Assembly (NCBI GenBank): GCA_037176845.1
Contig: JAYKXP010000276.1
Location: 1-39,245, forward strand
From: Paramarasmius palmivorus
Taxonomy: Eukaryota; Basidiomycota; Agaricomycetes; Agaricales; Marasmiaceae
Length of the DNA: 39,245 nt
Direction: 5' to 3'
The stretch's first letter is position 1. Each line of letters starts with the position of its first letter. The notes beneath the pieces were generated by a model, which worked only from the letters and a program-made list of their open reading frames with translations, was not told the DNA's origin and did not search any database. Shown in pieces: positions 21,932 through 31,312 of the stretch. The position numbers were made by a program, and so were the translations under genes.

Positions 21932-23044
21932 ATGAACAGCGTCTTCTTCAATGACCCACTTCTTCGTCGTTGCGGTCCCGAAATGGGTTCCCCCCTGGAG
22001 TAAGGGTCCAATCAGTGACGGTGGTGCTTGAGCTAATTTGGACCATCACAGCGGCAAATACGAGCAGCTCTCGAAGGGTTCACCAAACACCGGGGGGCGA
22101 ATTTCAGGACATGGATCTGAAGGTGAGCATCATCTTCTGGCGTTCTCATCCGTTCTCATTGATGTTTAGCACCGCAAGGGCACAAGTCTCGCCTTCCTGA
22201 ATTGGCGACGCCTCTCACAAGGAAATACGAATCAGGCCATATCCACCACCAGTTCATGGATCAGACTGTATCTCAGAACGTTTACCGGGATATTTGCCAC
22301 AGCTATTCAGCAGAAGGTGCTCCTCAGGCTGCACAGGATTGGGGCTTTCCAACAGCATATCTCACCGGGCAGAAGTACAATCACCTCCCTCGGTATACTG
22401 CACCTGGCCTAGATTCCGGACGCCTCACGACCGATTCATCATTCGCAAGCGAGTACGACCCTCAGCCCTTCCCGCCCACAGCTGTGTCAACAACGCTCTA
22501 TACTTCCTCTGGATCTCGACTTTTTTGGGCCCAGTCTTCTCAGGACGGCGACAGCTTCAGATCGATCAAGTCTCCGTTTAGTAGTGTTCTTCTTCCCCAT
22601 CATCTCGATGAACATTTCGCTTATGTTCATGAAGAGGATCGGTCTCCCCAAACGGGTTCACACTCACCCAAATACGATCCAACTGGCCGTCTCCACAGCA
22701 GCTGTAGCGCTGTTACCAAGAAGCCAGCGAGTCTTACTCGTACAGTGATCGCGTCACCTGGCGTTCGTGCTGCATCCACAGCCCGACGAGCACCAGGAAA
22801 GCAAGCTTCTTATCACTGTCCCCATTGTAGTGATACTTTCACTAGCAGCCATAACCTCCAGAGTGAGCTTTTTCAGTCTAGCTATTCCTACTTTATCGCT
22901 CACTCTAGATATGGCGCAGGTCACATTCGCGCTCACTTCGGAGAACGTCCATTCAAATGTATACGATGCCAGCGCGGCTTCGGCACAAAGAGTGACTGTA
23001 AAAGGCATGTGAAACGCTGTACACTCCAACCCATTGATGTTTGA
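21932..23044 (+). CDS. C2H2-type zinc-finger protein, subtype A (copy 2)
   Basis: Exons are 21932-21999, 22052-22122, 22170-22862 and 22920-23044 (318 codons plus stop). The layout equals that of the gene at 14798, including a 71-nt exon 2. The base aligned with the start codon of copy 1 has changed (TTG near 21972), so this copy must start at an upstream ATG; 21932 keeps the frame and 21983 is an internal alternative. A Ser/Pro/His-rich region leads to a basic linker (STARRAPGKQASY) and finger 1 (CPHC...HIRAH, residues about 263-283). Finger 2 (CIRC...KRHVKRC, about 291-311) ends in Cys. The finger-splitting intron is 57 nt and stop-free. It is a probable DNA-binding regulator. Confidence 0.82.
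22863..22919 (+). other. Stop-free 57-nt intron inside finger 1 (subtype A, copy 2)
   Basis: The donor is GTGAGC and the acceptor GCGCAG. Removal restores the exact C-X2-C-X12-H-X3-H pattern. Retention would add 19 residues between the Cys and His pairs with no stop. The equivalent intron in copy 1 (15674-15728) is 55 nt and would shift the frame. Confidence 0.83.
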
Positions 23045-23308
23045 ATTTGCTGTGGCTCTGCGATGTCACCATTGTATTACCTTGTAGGAGATACGAAGTT
23101 CAATTTTGGTCGAGTAACAAAGGCGTCTGACGACTTTTTGGCAAGCGATGGCCAACTCCTGCTCATGAGTCAGTTTGCAGGCCTCTTGTTATGCCCGCGA
23201 GTGCTGTCAAAGATCCTTGTCAGTGGGTCTACAGGAGCTGGATTTCTCAGAATCAGCAGAGGAATTAGTTTTTATGCATTAACAGCATAGACAGCACAAG
23301 CGTGATCT

Positions 23309-23315
23309 TATAAAT
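23309..23315 (+). promoter_or_regulatory. TATA box of the second subtype B gene
   Basis: TATAAAT lies 44 nt upstream of the ATG at 23353 and is followed by a pyrimidine-rich tract, as is common at fungal transcription starts. The paralogue has TATAAGG at nearly the same distance. Confidence 0.6.
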
Positions 23316-23352
23316 TCATCCCCTTCCCTCTCTACACGTCGTTATTCGCAAC

Positions 23353-24121
23353 ATGAACAGGTAGGCGAAGAATTTGCTATATTGTCCAAGACATACACTG
23401 ACCGTACATTTCTACTAGCTCATCGCCTGAAAATAACAACGGTAGTGGCCATAGCTATGGCGCTCAGTGGTCGGCGCCATTGTACTTCGATACATCTGAT
23501 AGTGAGCGCCTCCCTCGATCGCCCACTATATTGCTGATCACAATCTAGACTGTTTATGTCGTGCAAGTAGAACGGAAGTGTGCGCCGTCCACTCGCATTT
23601 TTCTACGTACCCATCGTAAGTGGGCCTTGGTTGCATTGGAATGTCGCTAGTGCTGATGACAGACAGTTACGATTACGGGTACATAGACCGACAACAGACG
23701 CCGTACACACCACAAATTACTCAACCTTCGAATCAGGCGCCGTTCTCCAGTCCAACAAGCTCAATGACGTCTCCATCGCCTACCTCAGCCCACGCAGCGG
23801 AGAATCAGTACCCAGGGATCAACCCAGAGACGCTTGCCGCCGGAGAAGGTGTCTCTGCTTCCCCGCGAAGATTTTGTGATGTACCGGGCTGTGGGAAGAG
23901 CTACACAGCTCAGCATAATCTCGATTGTCAGTCATATCACCTCTACTGTTGCTGAAGGTGCTAAATTATTTTTATTGGTAGATCATAAGCGCGTGCACGA
24001 GGGAACCAAGCCGTTCAGATGTAATAAATGCCAGAAGGACTACCGTTCTCGGTCAGATCTGAAGCGTCACTCGAAGTCAAAGAGCCACCGTGACGGGGCT
24101 TCGATAAGTCGTAGATATTGA
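23353..24121 (+). CDS. C2H2-type zinc-finger protein, subtype B (copy 2)
   Basis: Exons are 23353-23360 (8 nt), 23419-23501, 23549-23615, 23667-23926 and 23982-24121, which join in frame to 185 codons plus a stop. The protein starts MNSSSPENNNGSGHS. A Ser/Thr/Gln/Pro-rich region leads to finger 1 (C-X4-C-X12-H-X3-H, residues about 123-145, CGKSYTAQHNLDYH). Finger 2 has CNKC, YRSRSDLKRH and a last His after X5, a wider spacing than in subtypes A and C. The intron splitting finger 1 is 55 nt, as in copy 1. It is a probable nuclear regulator. Exon 3 is the least certain part, since an alternative donor GTAGAA lies within it. Confidence 0.78.
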
Positions 24122-24766
24122 AGTTATGCTTGTTCTACCTTTATACCCTCCTTTTTGCTTGATACCCTTATGTATATATCTATACCTGACCTCTTCAAAT
24201 CTTGTGGTCTTGTTGTGGTCTAAACCCATCGATATCGGAGTGAACGTGTAGCGAATGACTCGACAGTAATGATGATGCATCACGCATTGCGGCCGTGTAG
24301 CTCTGTCTCACAGCAGATATAGGAGGATTAGTCAATAATTTTCAAACAGCGCTGTTGGGCTCGCTCAAGTCGAGGTCCAATGAGATTCGGGCCGAGCGAG
24401 TGACGCGGCCTCGGTTTAAGGTACAGCTGTACAGCCCCACAACGCTGTTCCCAACTGTTCCCACCATGACCAGCGAAAAGCCTCACCGACGTCAGTGGTC
24501 AATTTTTAACTCTACAGTTGTTTGCAGGTCATTCTATCAGCTGAGGTTTCCTCATCTGGTTCAAATGCACCATCACAGAAAGAACCATCGGAGATCAATA
24601 TCGCGCAGCTAGCTGTCGTGCTGTTCAATCCTCTGGAATTGGTATGTAACAAAACCTAACAGCAATGATGGTAGCCTGACAAACGTCGATCTGGATAGAG
24701 ATACTCCCAGGACAGCACAAGCTTAAGACAATACGATGGGTTTAGAACAGCCTAACGCCCATCCTG
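24122..24766. other. Intergenic, subtype B to subtype C gene (copy 2)
   Basis: No gene is recognised. A perfect 12-bp palindrome GTACAGCTGTAC lies at 24421-24432, about 510 nt before the next ATG. Confidence 0.45.
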
Positions 24767-24774
24767 TATAAAAG
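24767..24774 (+). promoter_or_regulatory. TATA box of the second subtype C gene
   Basis: TATAAAAG is a near-consensus TATA box 178 nt upstream of the ATG at 24945. The distance leaves room for a leader of about 140 nt, which may contain an intron (GTACGT near 24830). Confidence 0.55.
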
Positions 24775-24944
24775 GGTACAAGGCCTCGATATTCTGCATC
24801 TCACAAGTTCAAGAAGCATAACAGGCTGGTACGTACACATTCGATCCTTGCTGGTATGGAAACCTCATCCTTACCCTTCCACCTCACCTACGCGGCAGGA
24901 TAGGCAGCCGGAATCGCTGTTTGACTGTATAAACTAGGGTTAGT

Positions 24945-26028
24945 ATGTTCGACGAATTTACTGCACGCGCACATCCAGAAGAACAGTCGCTTTCTATTGA
25001 TACCGGGGTTTGCAATGCATTGCGAGCCCGGAACCCTAATGTGGACACTACTCCCGGGCCTCTCGGAAAATGGGATTCTAAACACTCGCCGTTGTCTTTG
25101 CGAGATGAGAAAGGTGTCTCGATGTATCACACCTCTTCTTCCTCGCCTAATGAATCACCCATCTCATCGGGTTCGCCCCAATCATGGTTAGACGACAGTC
25201 CATGCACAATTAGCGGGACACCTCATCTCTTCCGTTCCAAGGAACTCCTGCAAGAGCTGCTTTCGGGAATTCAAGTTCCCGGAGATACTCCCATGATTGA
25301 TGATAATTACCTCACTGCAGGGACTGAGGATGTTCTGTACATCTATCATCCATTGCTGGGATATGGCTCTACTCTGCCTTCTATATATGCTCTGTGGGAT
25401 GATCTATCACAAGACATCACCAAGTGCGGCACCGAATTCCACTCCATCAACCGTGCTGGGCATATGGAAGCAATCCCTGACACACGCATGTTGAGTCAGG
25501 ATCTCAAGCCAAAGCAGGAGGATACCATGGACGTCCATGAGCATCCTACTTATGGTTCCGCCGGCTTCTCGACCAACGTCGGAACCATTGAAGAACCGAG
25601 GCTAGGAGAGACACCTTTGCTTCAAGGGCACCACTTTCCAAGTCTTGCGAACCTTGGTGATATTCAATGCCGCCATTTTAAACCGGAGGAAGCGATCCCT
25701 GACTGGAGACAGATACGGCCAGTGGGATCTGATGCTCTTTCACATGCCTCAAACAAGAGGCGCGAGAGAGAACCTGCCTTTAGATGTCCCTACCCAAGCT
25801 GCGGTAAATCTTTTACTGCGAAACACAATCTCAAGAGTTCGTGATCTGCCATCGTCGGTCGGAGTTGTACTGACTCGTAGATTTGATCGTTTAGATCACG
25901 TTAATTCGCACAATGATATTCGGCCTTTTGAATGTCGTGGTTGTCGGCGGCGCTTTGGTACCAAGCACGTACTCAAACGACATCAGGCAACATGTGCGTG
26001 CTATTGCCGATACATCGTATCAACGTGA
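24945..26028 (+). CDS. C2H2-type zinc-finger protein, subtype C (copy 2)
   Basis: Exons are 24945-25836 and 25895-26028 (341 codons plus stop). A long acidic Ser/Pro-rich region, possibly an activation domain, precedes the linker IRPVGSDALSHAS, which is nearly identical to that of copy 1, and a basic KRRERE stretch. Finger 1 (residues about 281-303) is C-X4-C-X12-H-X3-H, with two more residues between the cysteines than copy 1. Finger 2 (CRGC...KRHQATC, about 311-331) is C-X2-C-X12-H-X3-C. The intron (58 nt, GTTCGT donor) contains an in-frame TGA at its start, so retention would end the protein before the His pair of finger 1. It is a probable DNA-binding regulator with unknown targets. Confidence 0.85.
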
Positions 26029-26326
26029 TTTATGTATACAGTACTTATCTACCCAATCAGACTTGCCCAAGACTCTACAAAATATGTAGTACGCGTTTAA
26101 CAAATAATTATTATGCATTTCAAAGTACCGCAGGAAATCGTGAATCGCGAGATACGGATAAGCTAGACAATTCCGACATGCAGAAGTTGAGTGTCGTGGA
26201 TGGGCAACATGAATACAACCTTTCGAGGGTGAAGTCGGTATAGTAATTTGCACGACCAGGTCTATAGCTTAGCAATGACGATTCGCATGTGCCCGGCATC
26301 AGGGACATCAAACAGGTTTTGTTGCC
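26029..26326. other. Intergenic, no gene recognised
   Basis: This is the 3' flank of the subtype C gene and of the convergent broken gene to the right. Nothing else is seen. Confidence 0.5.
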
Positions 26327-26743
26327 CTATACTGTTCCGTGGTCTTCTACAGAGCCTTCCAGAAATGGTCCTGCACCGATGAATTGGAAGGTGTACTGCT
26401 GTTGGGACGCCACCAGTGTTCCGCTGTGAAGAATAACTCACACATGGACTCCATTTAGAGTTATCTTCTTGAAAATTTCAATAGCATGATGTATACAGGG
26501 TACATGCTAAGAAAAACGGGGGTGAGAACAATTTCTGTGAGCAGTGTCGTTGTTACGCACTCCTGTCTGAATTCCTCATCGTGAGTTTTCTCTGGCAACT
26601 TCTGTTCCCCATACTGCGCAAGACCAAGCCCATCAACGTTGACATTGAATGTCCATCTTGTCCCAGCCACGGTTACGGATCACCTTCTTTTACTGAGGTC
26701 TGTCAGCGTCGATCCTCGGATACCATTCAAGGATTTCTTCCAT
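26327..26743 (-). pseudogene. Broken small gene of unknown family
   Basis: On the minus strand the ATG at 26743 gives MEEILEWYPRIDADRPQ. A short 37-nt intron (26657-26693) leads to WTFNVNVDGLGLAQYGEQ and a smooth protein-like stretch ending FLSMYPVYIMLL. There a frameshift (about 26473) moves the reading to IFKKITLNGVHV, followed at once by an in-frame TGA. The homologous-looking continuation SGTLVASQQQYTFQFIG...GSVEDHGTV ends at 26327. The alternation of polar and aliphatic residues suggests a beta-rich protein. I do not recognise the family with certainty. One frameshift plus one stop argue for a recent pseudogene, although an unusual intron near 26450-26480 could rescue it. Confidence 0.45.
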
Positions 26744-26952
26744 GATAGAAGTTTTTTCTTCAAGGTCGACAAGGAGAAGACACTTGAAGAGATATGTGAA
26801 CCAAGATATATCGATACTGGGGGAGAAAAGGAACCATGGGAGTAACATCCGAAACGTGAGTCGGCAACAAGGTTACGTGAGGCAATTAGGGGAAAATCGG
26901 AATCAGTACATACTTTGTTGTAGCAGATCAATACACTTTTTCTTCTACCATC

Positions 26953-29866
26953 ATGGCTCAGGCGACCTTTGCCTCGAATCCAGGTCAACATGGCTCTCAT
27001 TTCAACATCGAGCAAGTTGTCTCCAGCTTATCTTCGACGGCGAACAACTTTCATGCCCAGTCAAACTTTTCCAGTAATTCCGGAGCCAGTTCATCCTCCA
27101 ATACCACTTTCAAGGTTCCTGCTCATAAACATGCTCACCACCTTCATTCCATCCCTCCCAGAGAAAAAAGTACTCGGACGCTTATTATAGATCATATGCT
27201 TTGGGTTCACGGTGTGTCTAATATTCCGGAATCTATGCGAGAATCTAAGCTGACCTTATTACTCTTCTTGCCTTTGTTAGGACGGACTCGGTTCGCTCAG
27301 GCGAGAGCAGAGCTCGGCATGACTGACCGTACGGGCGGTCCATCTTCTTCAAACTATAAGCATCGACACAGACCGGAGAATTATGAAGAAGAGGAGGAAA
27401 TCGACAGCGATGGTGAAGACGTTGAAACGCTCAAGGGCCGGAATGCCCCGCACGATGAGGACGAAGATTCGAGACTGGCCAAACAAGATCTTCCTCTTGC
27501 TAGAAGTCTCAGACTTCGTGCAGAGGGATTAGAGAAAGTCGTTACATCGATGCTTGTTCAGTTACCCCCGGTCCACCCGATCATTGAAGATGACCTCTCC
27601 GATGCATCGTCCCCCCAAATATTGCCATCTGGTCAAAAACCTAAACATCCCCATACACTCCCTAATGGAGTCCGTTTACGGCTTGCGTTGGGCACAGTCA
27701 TCAATGACCTCTTTGCTCGCCAGTCTCCTCCGCAGCCTTTCAGGCATCGACGCCACTCAACGAGCTCACCTTCCATTGCTCGTTCGAATTCTTCTCATGG
27801 GGACGGGTCCAACGATTCGTCTTCTGTACCACCATCGTCTTATCTTCCCGAAGCACTCACTACCTTAGCACCAATATCAGCGTATTCAGCGTCGCATCGG
27901 AACAGACCCATGGATAACGTATCGTCGAATCATTCATATGGTCAACCATCTTCAGGATCAAATGTAAGGGCTGTCATTCAAAAAACCAAATATATACTGA
28001 TCCATTCCTATCAGGCCACACGATCAAGTGGCCACTCACCCGCCTCTTCCAGCCGTAATCAAAGCCATCGAACTCATATCAAAAGGCCATTAAAGCCAGG
28101 ATCCCGTACCCGCTCATTATACAATGCAGGAGCCGATCCTGACACCGCCAACTCGCCTCCCGCATTCCGATGCCCTAGACATCTGCACACCGGGTGCGAG
28201 ATCTGCGTTGAGGCCAAATCTGGCGCTCGGCCCCCAGTAGGCGGAGGCACTGCACGAGGAAGGGCTACTTCGACTAGCTCGTTTGGTCTTCCAGGCGGGG
28301 GTGGTTCTGTCGCCAATGGAAGTGGTTCGACATGGAATTCTTGGAAAGGTACCCCGATCGGTATTGCTCCTGACGGGGGCGGTATCACCGGTTGGCAAGA
28401 TGGCAGTGGTATTGGATCTGGTCTATTAAGGTCTGCAATAAATGGAAGTGTACTACGGCGAAAGCCTCTTGGAGAAACTACAGATGATGGTACAATGGGG
28501 TGTGGTTCAGGGAACACCAAGTTATCTGAACTCATACCGAGGTTTCTGCGACTGTCTGCGTTGGTCGCAGCTGAGTTGGGTCGAGAAGTTCGAGAGGCGA
28601 AAGAGGTAGAAGGTGCTCTTGTGGAACCATCACCTTCGGAACATGGATCGCCCCAGTCACCCAAAGCGTTGAGAGAGAGCGGCGACGTGGGGTCACCGAG
28701 TCGATCTCACGCTTCTTCTTCGGCGCAAGCGCAGGATAGGCTGTATGGGCACGCCCTCAGACCTTCTAGAGAGTGGTACCTCCTCCTCATGGGTTTGCTT
28801 ACCCGTGCTGCCTTGCAGGGGTACCTGAGTGGTGGATGGAGAGGCTCAGACGCGGTAGAATGCTTGTTAACCGTGGGACTGGGTCTTGGGGAGCTCGATC
28901 TTGAAATCGAAGACCCTGATGACGAATTTGAAGAATTCGAACCGGATGAGTTGCCGAGTCTCCTGGACTCCGTGAAGATGCTGTTCCCCACGCTCAGAGC
29001 CGGAGCATCGCTAAGGAAGACGCATGCCGAAGAAGAGTACGAGGTCGAGATGGATGACAGACTTAGAAAGGTTAGATACCCATCTATCTTCATGAATATC
29101 AATGGCTGATTTGCTTTGAAGTTCTACGATATACCAGAGTCAACGCCTGATCTGTCAACACATATGGAAGACCTAGCCTGGCAGTATCCGGCAGAACCAG
29201 TTGAACGTGCAGCAGTTCGATTCTGCGAGGCGATAGCCAAGTGGCGTGGCAAACCCGAACTAGAAACAGTGAGTGCACCTTGTTTCCTTGAATGACCTCC
29301 CTGAGTCCTTCATATAGTACAAAAAGAAACCTCCTAGAAGCTCCTTAGCAACATCAGGAAATGCGTCAGATGAAATCCAGATGTCAATAGAATCCCTTGT
29401 TCATTCCAACCCAACCTCTCCAAACGTATCGCATCGCACCACGTCTCGGTCACACCACCACCACAAGCCGACGATTGAGCTGTATTTCCTGCAACCAAAC
29501 GATGCAGATCATCATCTCAGCTCACCTTTACAGTCCCCGTCAATCGCTACCACGCCCACGCAGGCTACATATTCAATGGGTCGAGGTAGTTTTCCCCATT
29601 CTAGTGGCTCGCCTTCGTCTATGGGCCCCAGCGGAATGGGCATGCCGTTCTCCAGAGGTATCTCGCAATCCCAGATGCCTTCAGGATCCCAGTCAATGCC
29701 TCCTCCCAGCACTCCTGGCATGATCATGGGTACAACACCGTCCATGTGGAGCTGGGCGTCTAATGCACTTGGAGGCGGGAATAAACGCCCGAGATCCGAT
29801 GATGCCAACTCAGGTCCTCGGAAAAGACTCCAGTTCTCACAAAACCCACCACACGGACCATCATGA
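26953..29866 (+). CDS. Uncharacterised Ser-rich protein, conserved-looking five-exon gene
   Basis: Exons are 26953-27211, 27281-27963, 28015-29070, 29122-29268 and 29318-29866 (897 codons plus stop). Splicing the first intron joins HMLWVHG to RTRFAQARAELGMTDRTGG, a segment I associate from memory with hypothetical proteins of other basidiomycetes. Further features are an acidic run at residues about 122-135, long Ser/Gly/His-rich low-complexity parts, a hydrophobic helix-rich part starting WYLLLMGLLTR (about 568-592), an acidic run at about 611-627, and a basic C-terminus (KRPR...RKR, about 871-885) that could be a nuclear localisation signal. The first and second introns (69 and 51 nt) are stop-free multiples of three, so a naive reading merges exons 1-3. 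The function is unknown, and no enzyme or DNA-binding motif is visible. It converges on the inverted zinc-finger gene to its right. Confidence 0.82.
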
Positions 29867-30469
29867 TTCAATCTTTGGATGTTTTCGTTCTCTTCGTCCT
29901 TCGATCATGAACTTGTTTCGTTTCGCTCACATATATCGTCCACCGTGCTTTGCTTTCTCATTCTTCGTCATCTCATTGTTGTCGTTCTTGCGAAACACTT
30001 GGATTGATATTTATTGTTCAATCATAAGCAACTCAATGTATTACTACCGCCATCACTCTATGGGTTTCGATGTATACCCTCACTTTTACAGGCTCACCTT
30101 CACATTGTCATGATCTATACGTAGTTAATTATTTTGTATTTTGTGCGTTTAACGCTGTATCTTCCCGGGTTGGCTGTATGTAGTTGCTGAATTAATGTAA
30201 AGACTGCCAGACTTGCAAGTCTGTCTTCGCAGTACTCAGTGCTGCACCTTGCTCATAACAACACCTAAGTGGGTCAGGAAAAAGGCACAAACAACATGGA
30301 CATGGTATTCTCCTGAAATAAGTCACGGAAAATACGAATTATCGTACACCGATTCATTGTCCATATTATAGTAAAGAAATACGTAGCTACATTCAACCAT
30401 CTACTCATTTGAATTAGTTATAACATGTCCGACATCTCGATAACATTAATAACGACTCGATGCTTTTAT
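29867..30469. other. Intergenic between convergent genes
   Basis: Both flanking genes end here, so the stretch holds two 3' UTRs. A perfect 16-bp palindrome lies at 30208-30223. No gene is recognised. Confidence 0.5.
30208..30223. repeat. Perfect 16-bp palindrome between convergent genes
   Basis: CAGACTTGCAAGTCTG is self-complementary. Its position between two gene ends would suit a bidirectional 3'-end element, but this is only a guess. Confidence 0.6.
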
Positions 30470-30972
30470 CTACTCCCGTCGCCGGCGGTTGCGGAGGAAT
30501 TCGCAAGTTCCTTCGTGCCTAGTCAACACATGCTTGGTCCCAAATGTGCGACGACAACCCTGGCACATGTGAGGACGGATTCCTATATGCGAATTCATAT
30601 GATCTAGTCGGGCAGGGTGATGGTGTAAATACCCGCACGGAAGGGTACCTAGGAACACTCACTCTTTAGATTATGTTTCGCGGTAAAGGTGGCAAGACAA
30701 AGGTTGCAGGAGTAGCTCGCAATTCTCTCGCGTCGTCTCATTGAGGCATCCGAGAGTGCTTGGGAGCCCACTGGGTGAATCCTAGTAGGCTCTATCGGCC
30801 CCATTGCTACTGCAGGCAAAGCTGCCTGTTGATACAATATATCATTGTGTATCCCACCGTCACGGTCCTCGTCAGACACGGGTCCATCTAGAGCATTGAG
30901 CTTATGCAGTGTCAAATTGGTCGACTCTTTACTGACGTTTATCGAAGCTTCGACGGAAAATGGCCGTGACAT
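30470..30972 (-). CDS. C2H2-type zinc-finger protein, subtype C, short inverted copy
   Basis: Exons on the minus strand are 30972-30663 and 30603-30470 (147 codons plus stop). It begins MSRPFSVEAS, like the plus-strand gene at 18099, but lacks most of that gene's acidic middle region. The linker (IHPVGSQALSDAS), basic RRRER stretch, finger 1 (CNLC...HMNSH, residues about 89-109) and finger 2 (MCQGC...RHEGTC, about 117-137) are nearly those of the 18099 gene. The intron is 59 nt with the same position and ends. An upstream in-frame Met exists, but the shared Met-Ser-Arg start favours 30972. With two intact fingers and little else, it could bind the same sites as the long paralogue and compete with it; this is inference. 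Confidence 0.82.
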
Positions 30973-31312
30973 CGAAATGAAGAGGGCAGGTTGAGCAAGA
31001 GAAGGGCGGTGGTTAAGCGGCGGTGGACTGATATTCGGGGTTTGAATTTCTAGCACCGCCAACGCGGCATCATATAGATGGAACCCTGATATGATAAGTG
31101 TTTTGATCCACCGACATGACTCAGGAGGATCTTTCCTCAAGCAACTTCATATTGACGCTATTTGACCTCTCGAAAATTCGAGTCCTGTCGGAGTTTTTGT
31201 CGGACTTCGGCGTCTTTTAGTACTTCGTGCCGCGCCGCTTACTCAGCAACACGTTCTTTTCCTTGCACAGCCACTTGAACACTTAAAACGCTTTTCGAAT
31301 TCTTAGACTTTG
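30973..31312. promoter_or_regulatory. Divergent promoter region, about 340 nt
   Basis: The start codons of the inverted zinc-finger gene (30972, minus) and the MYND gene (31313, plus) face away from each other across this stretch, so it must hold both promoters. I see no clear TATA box. Confidence 0.5.

Noticed and set aside
28074..28664. 196-residue open frame on the minus strand
   Set aside because: It lies antisense to a well-supported exon of the 26953-29866 gene and is a Pro/Ser-rich shadow without its own signals.
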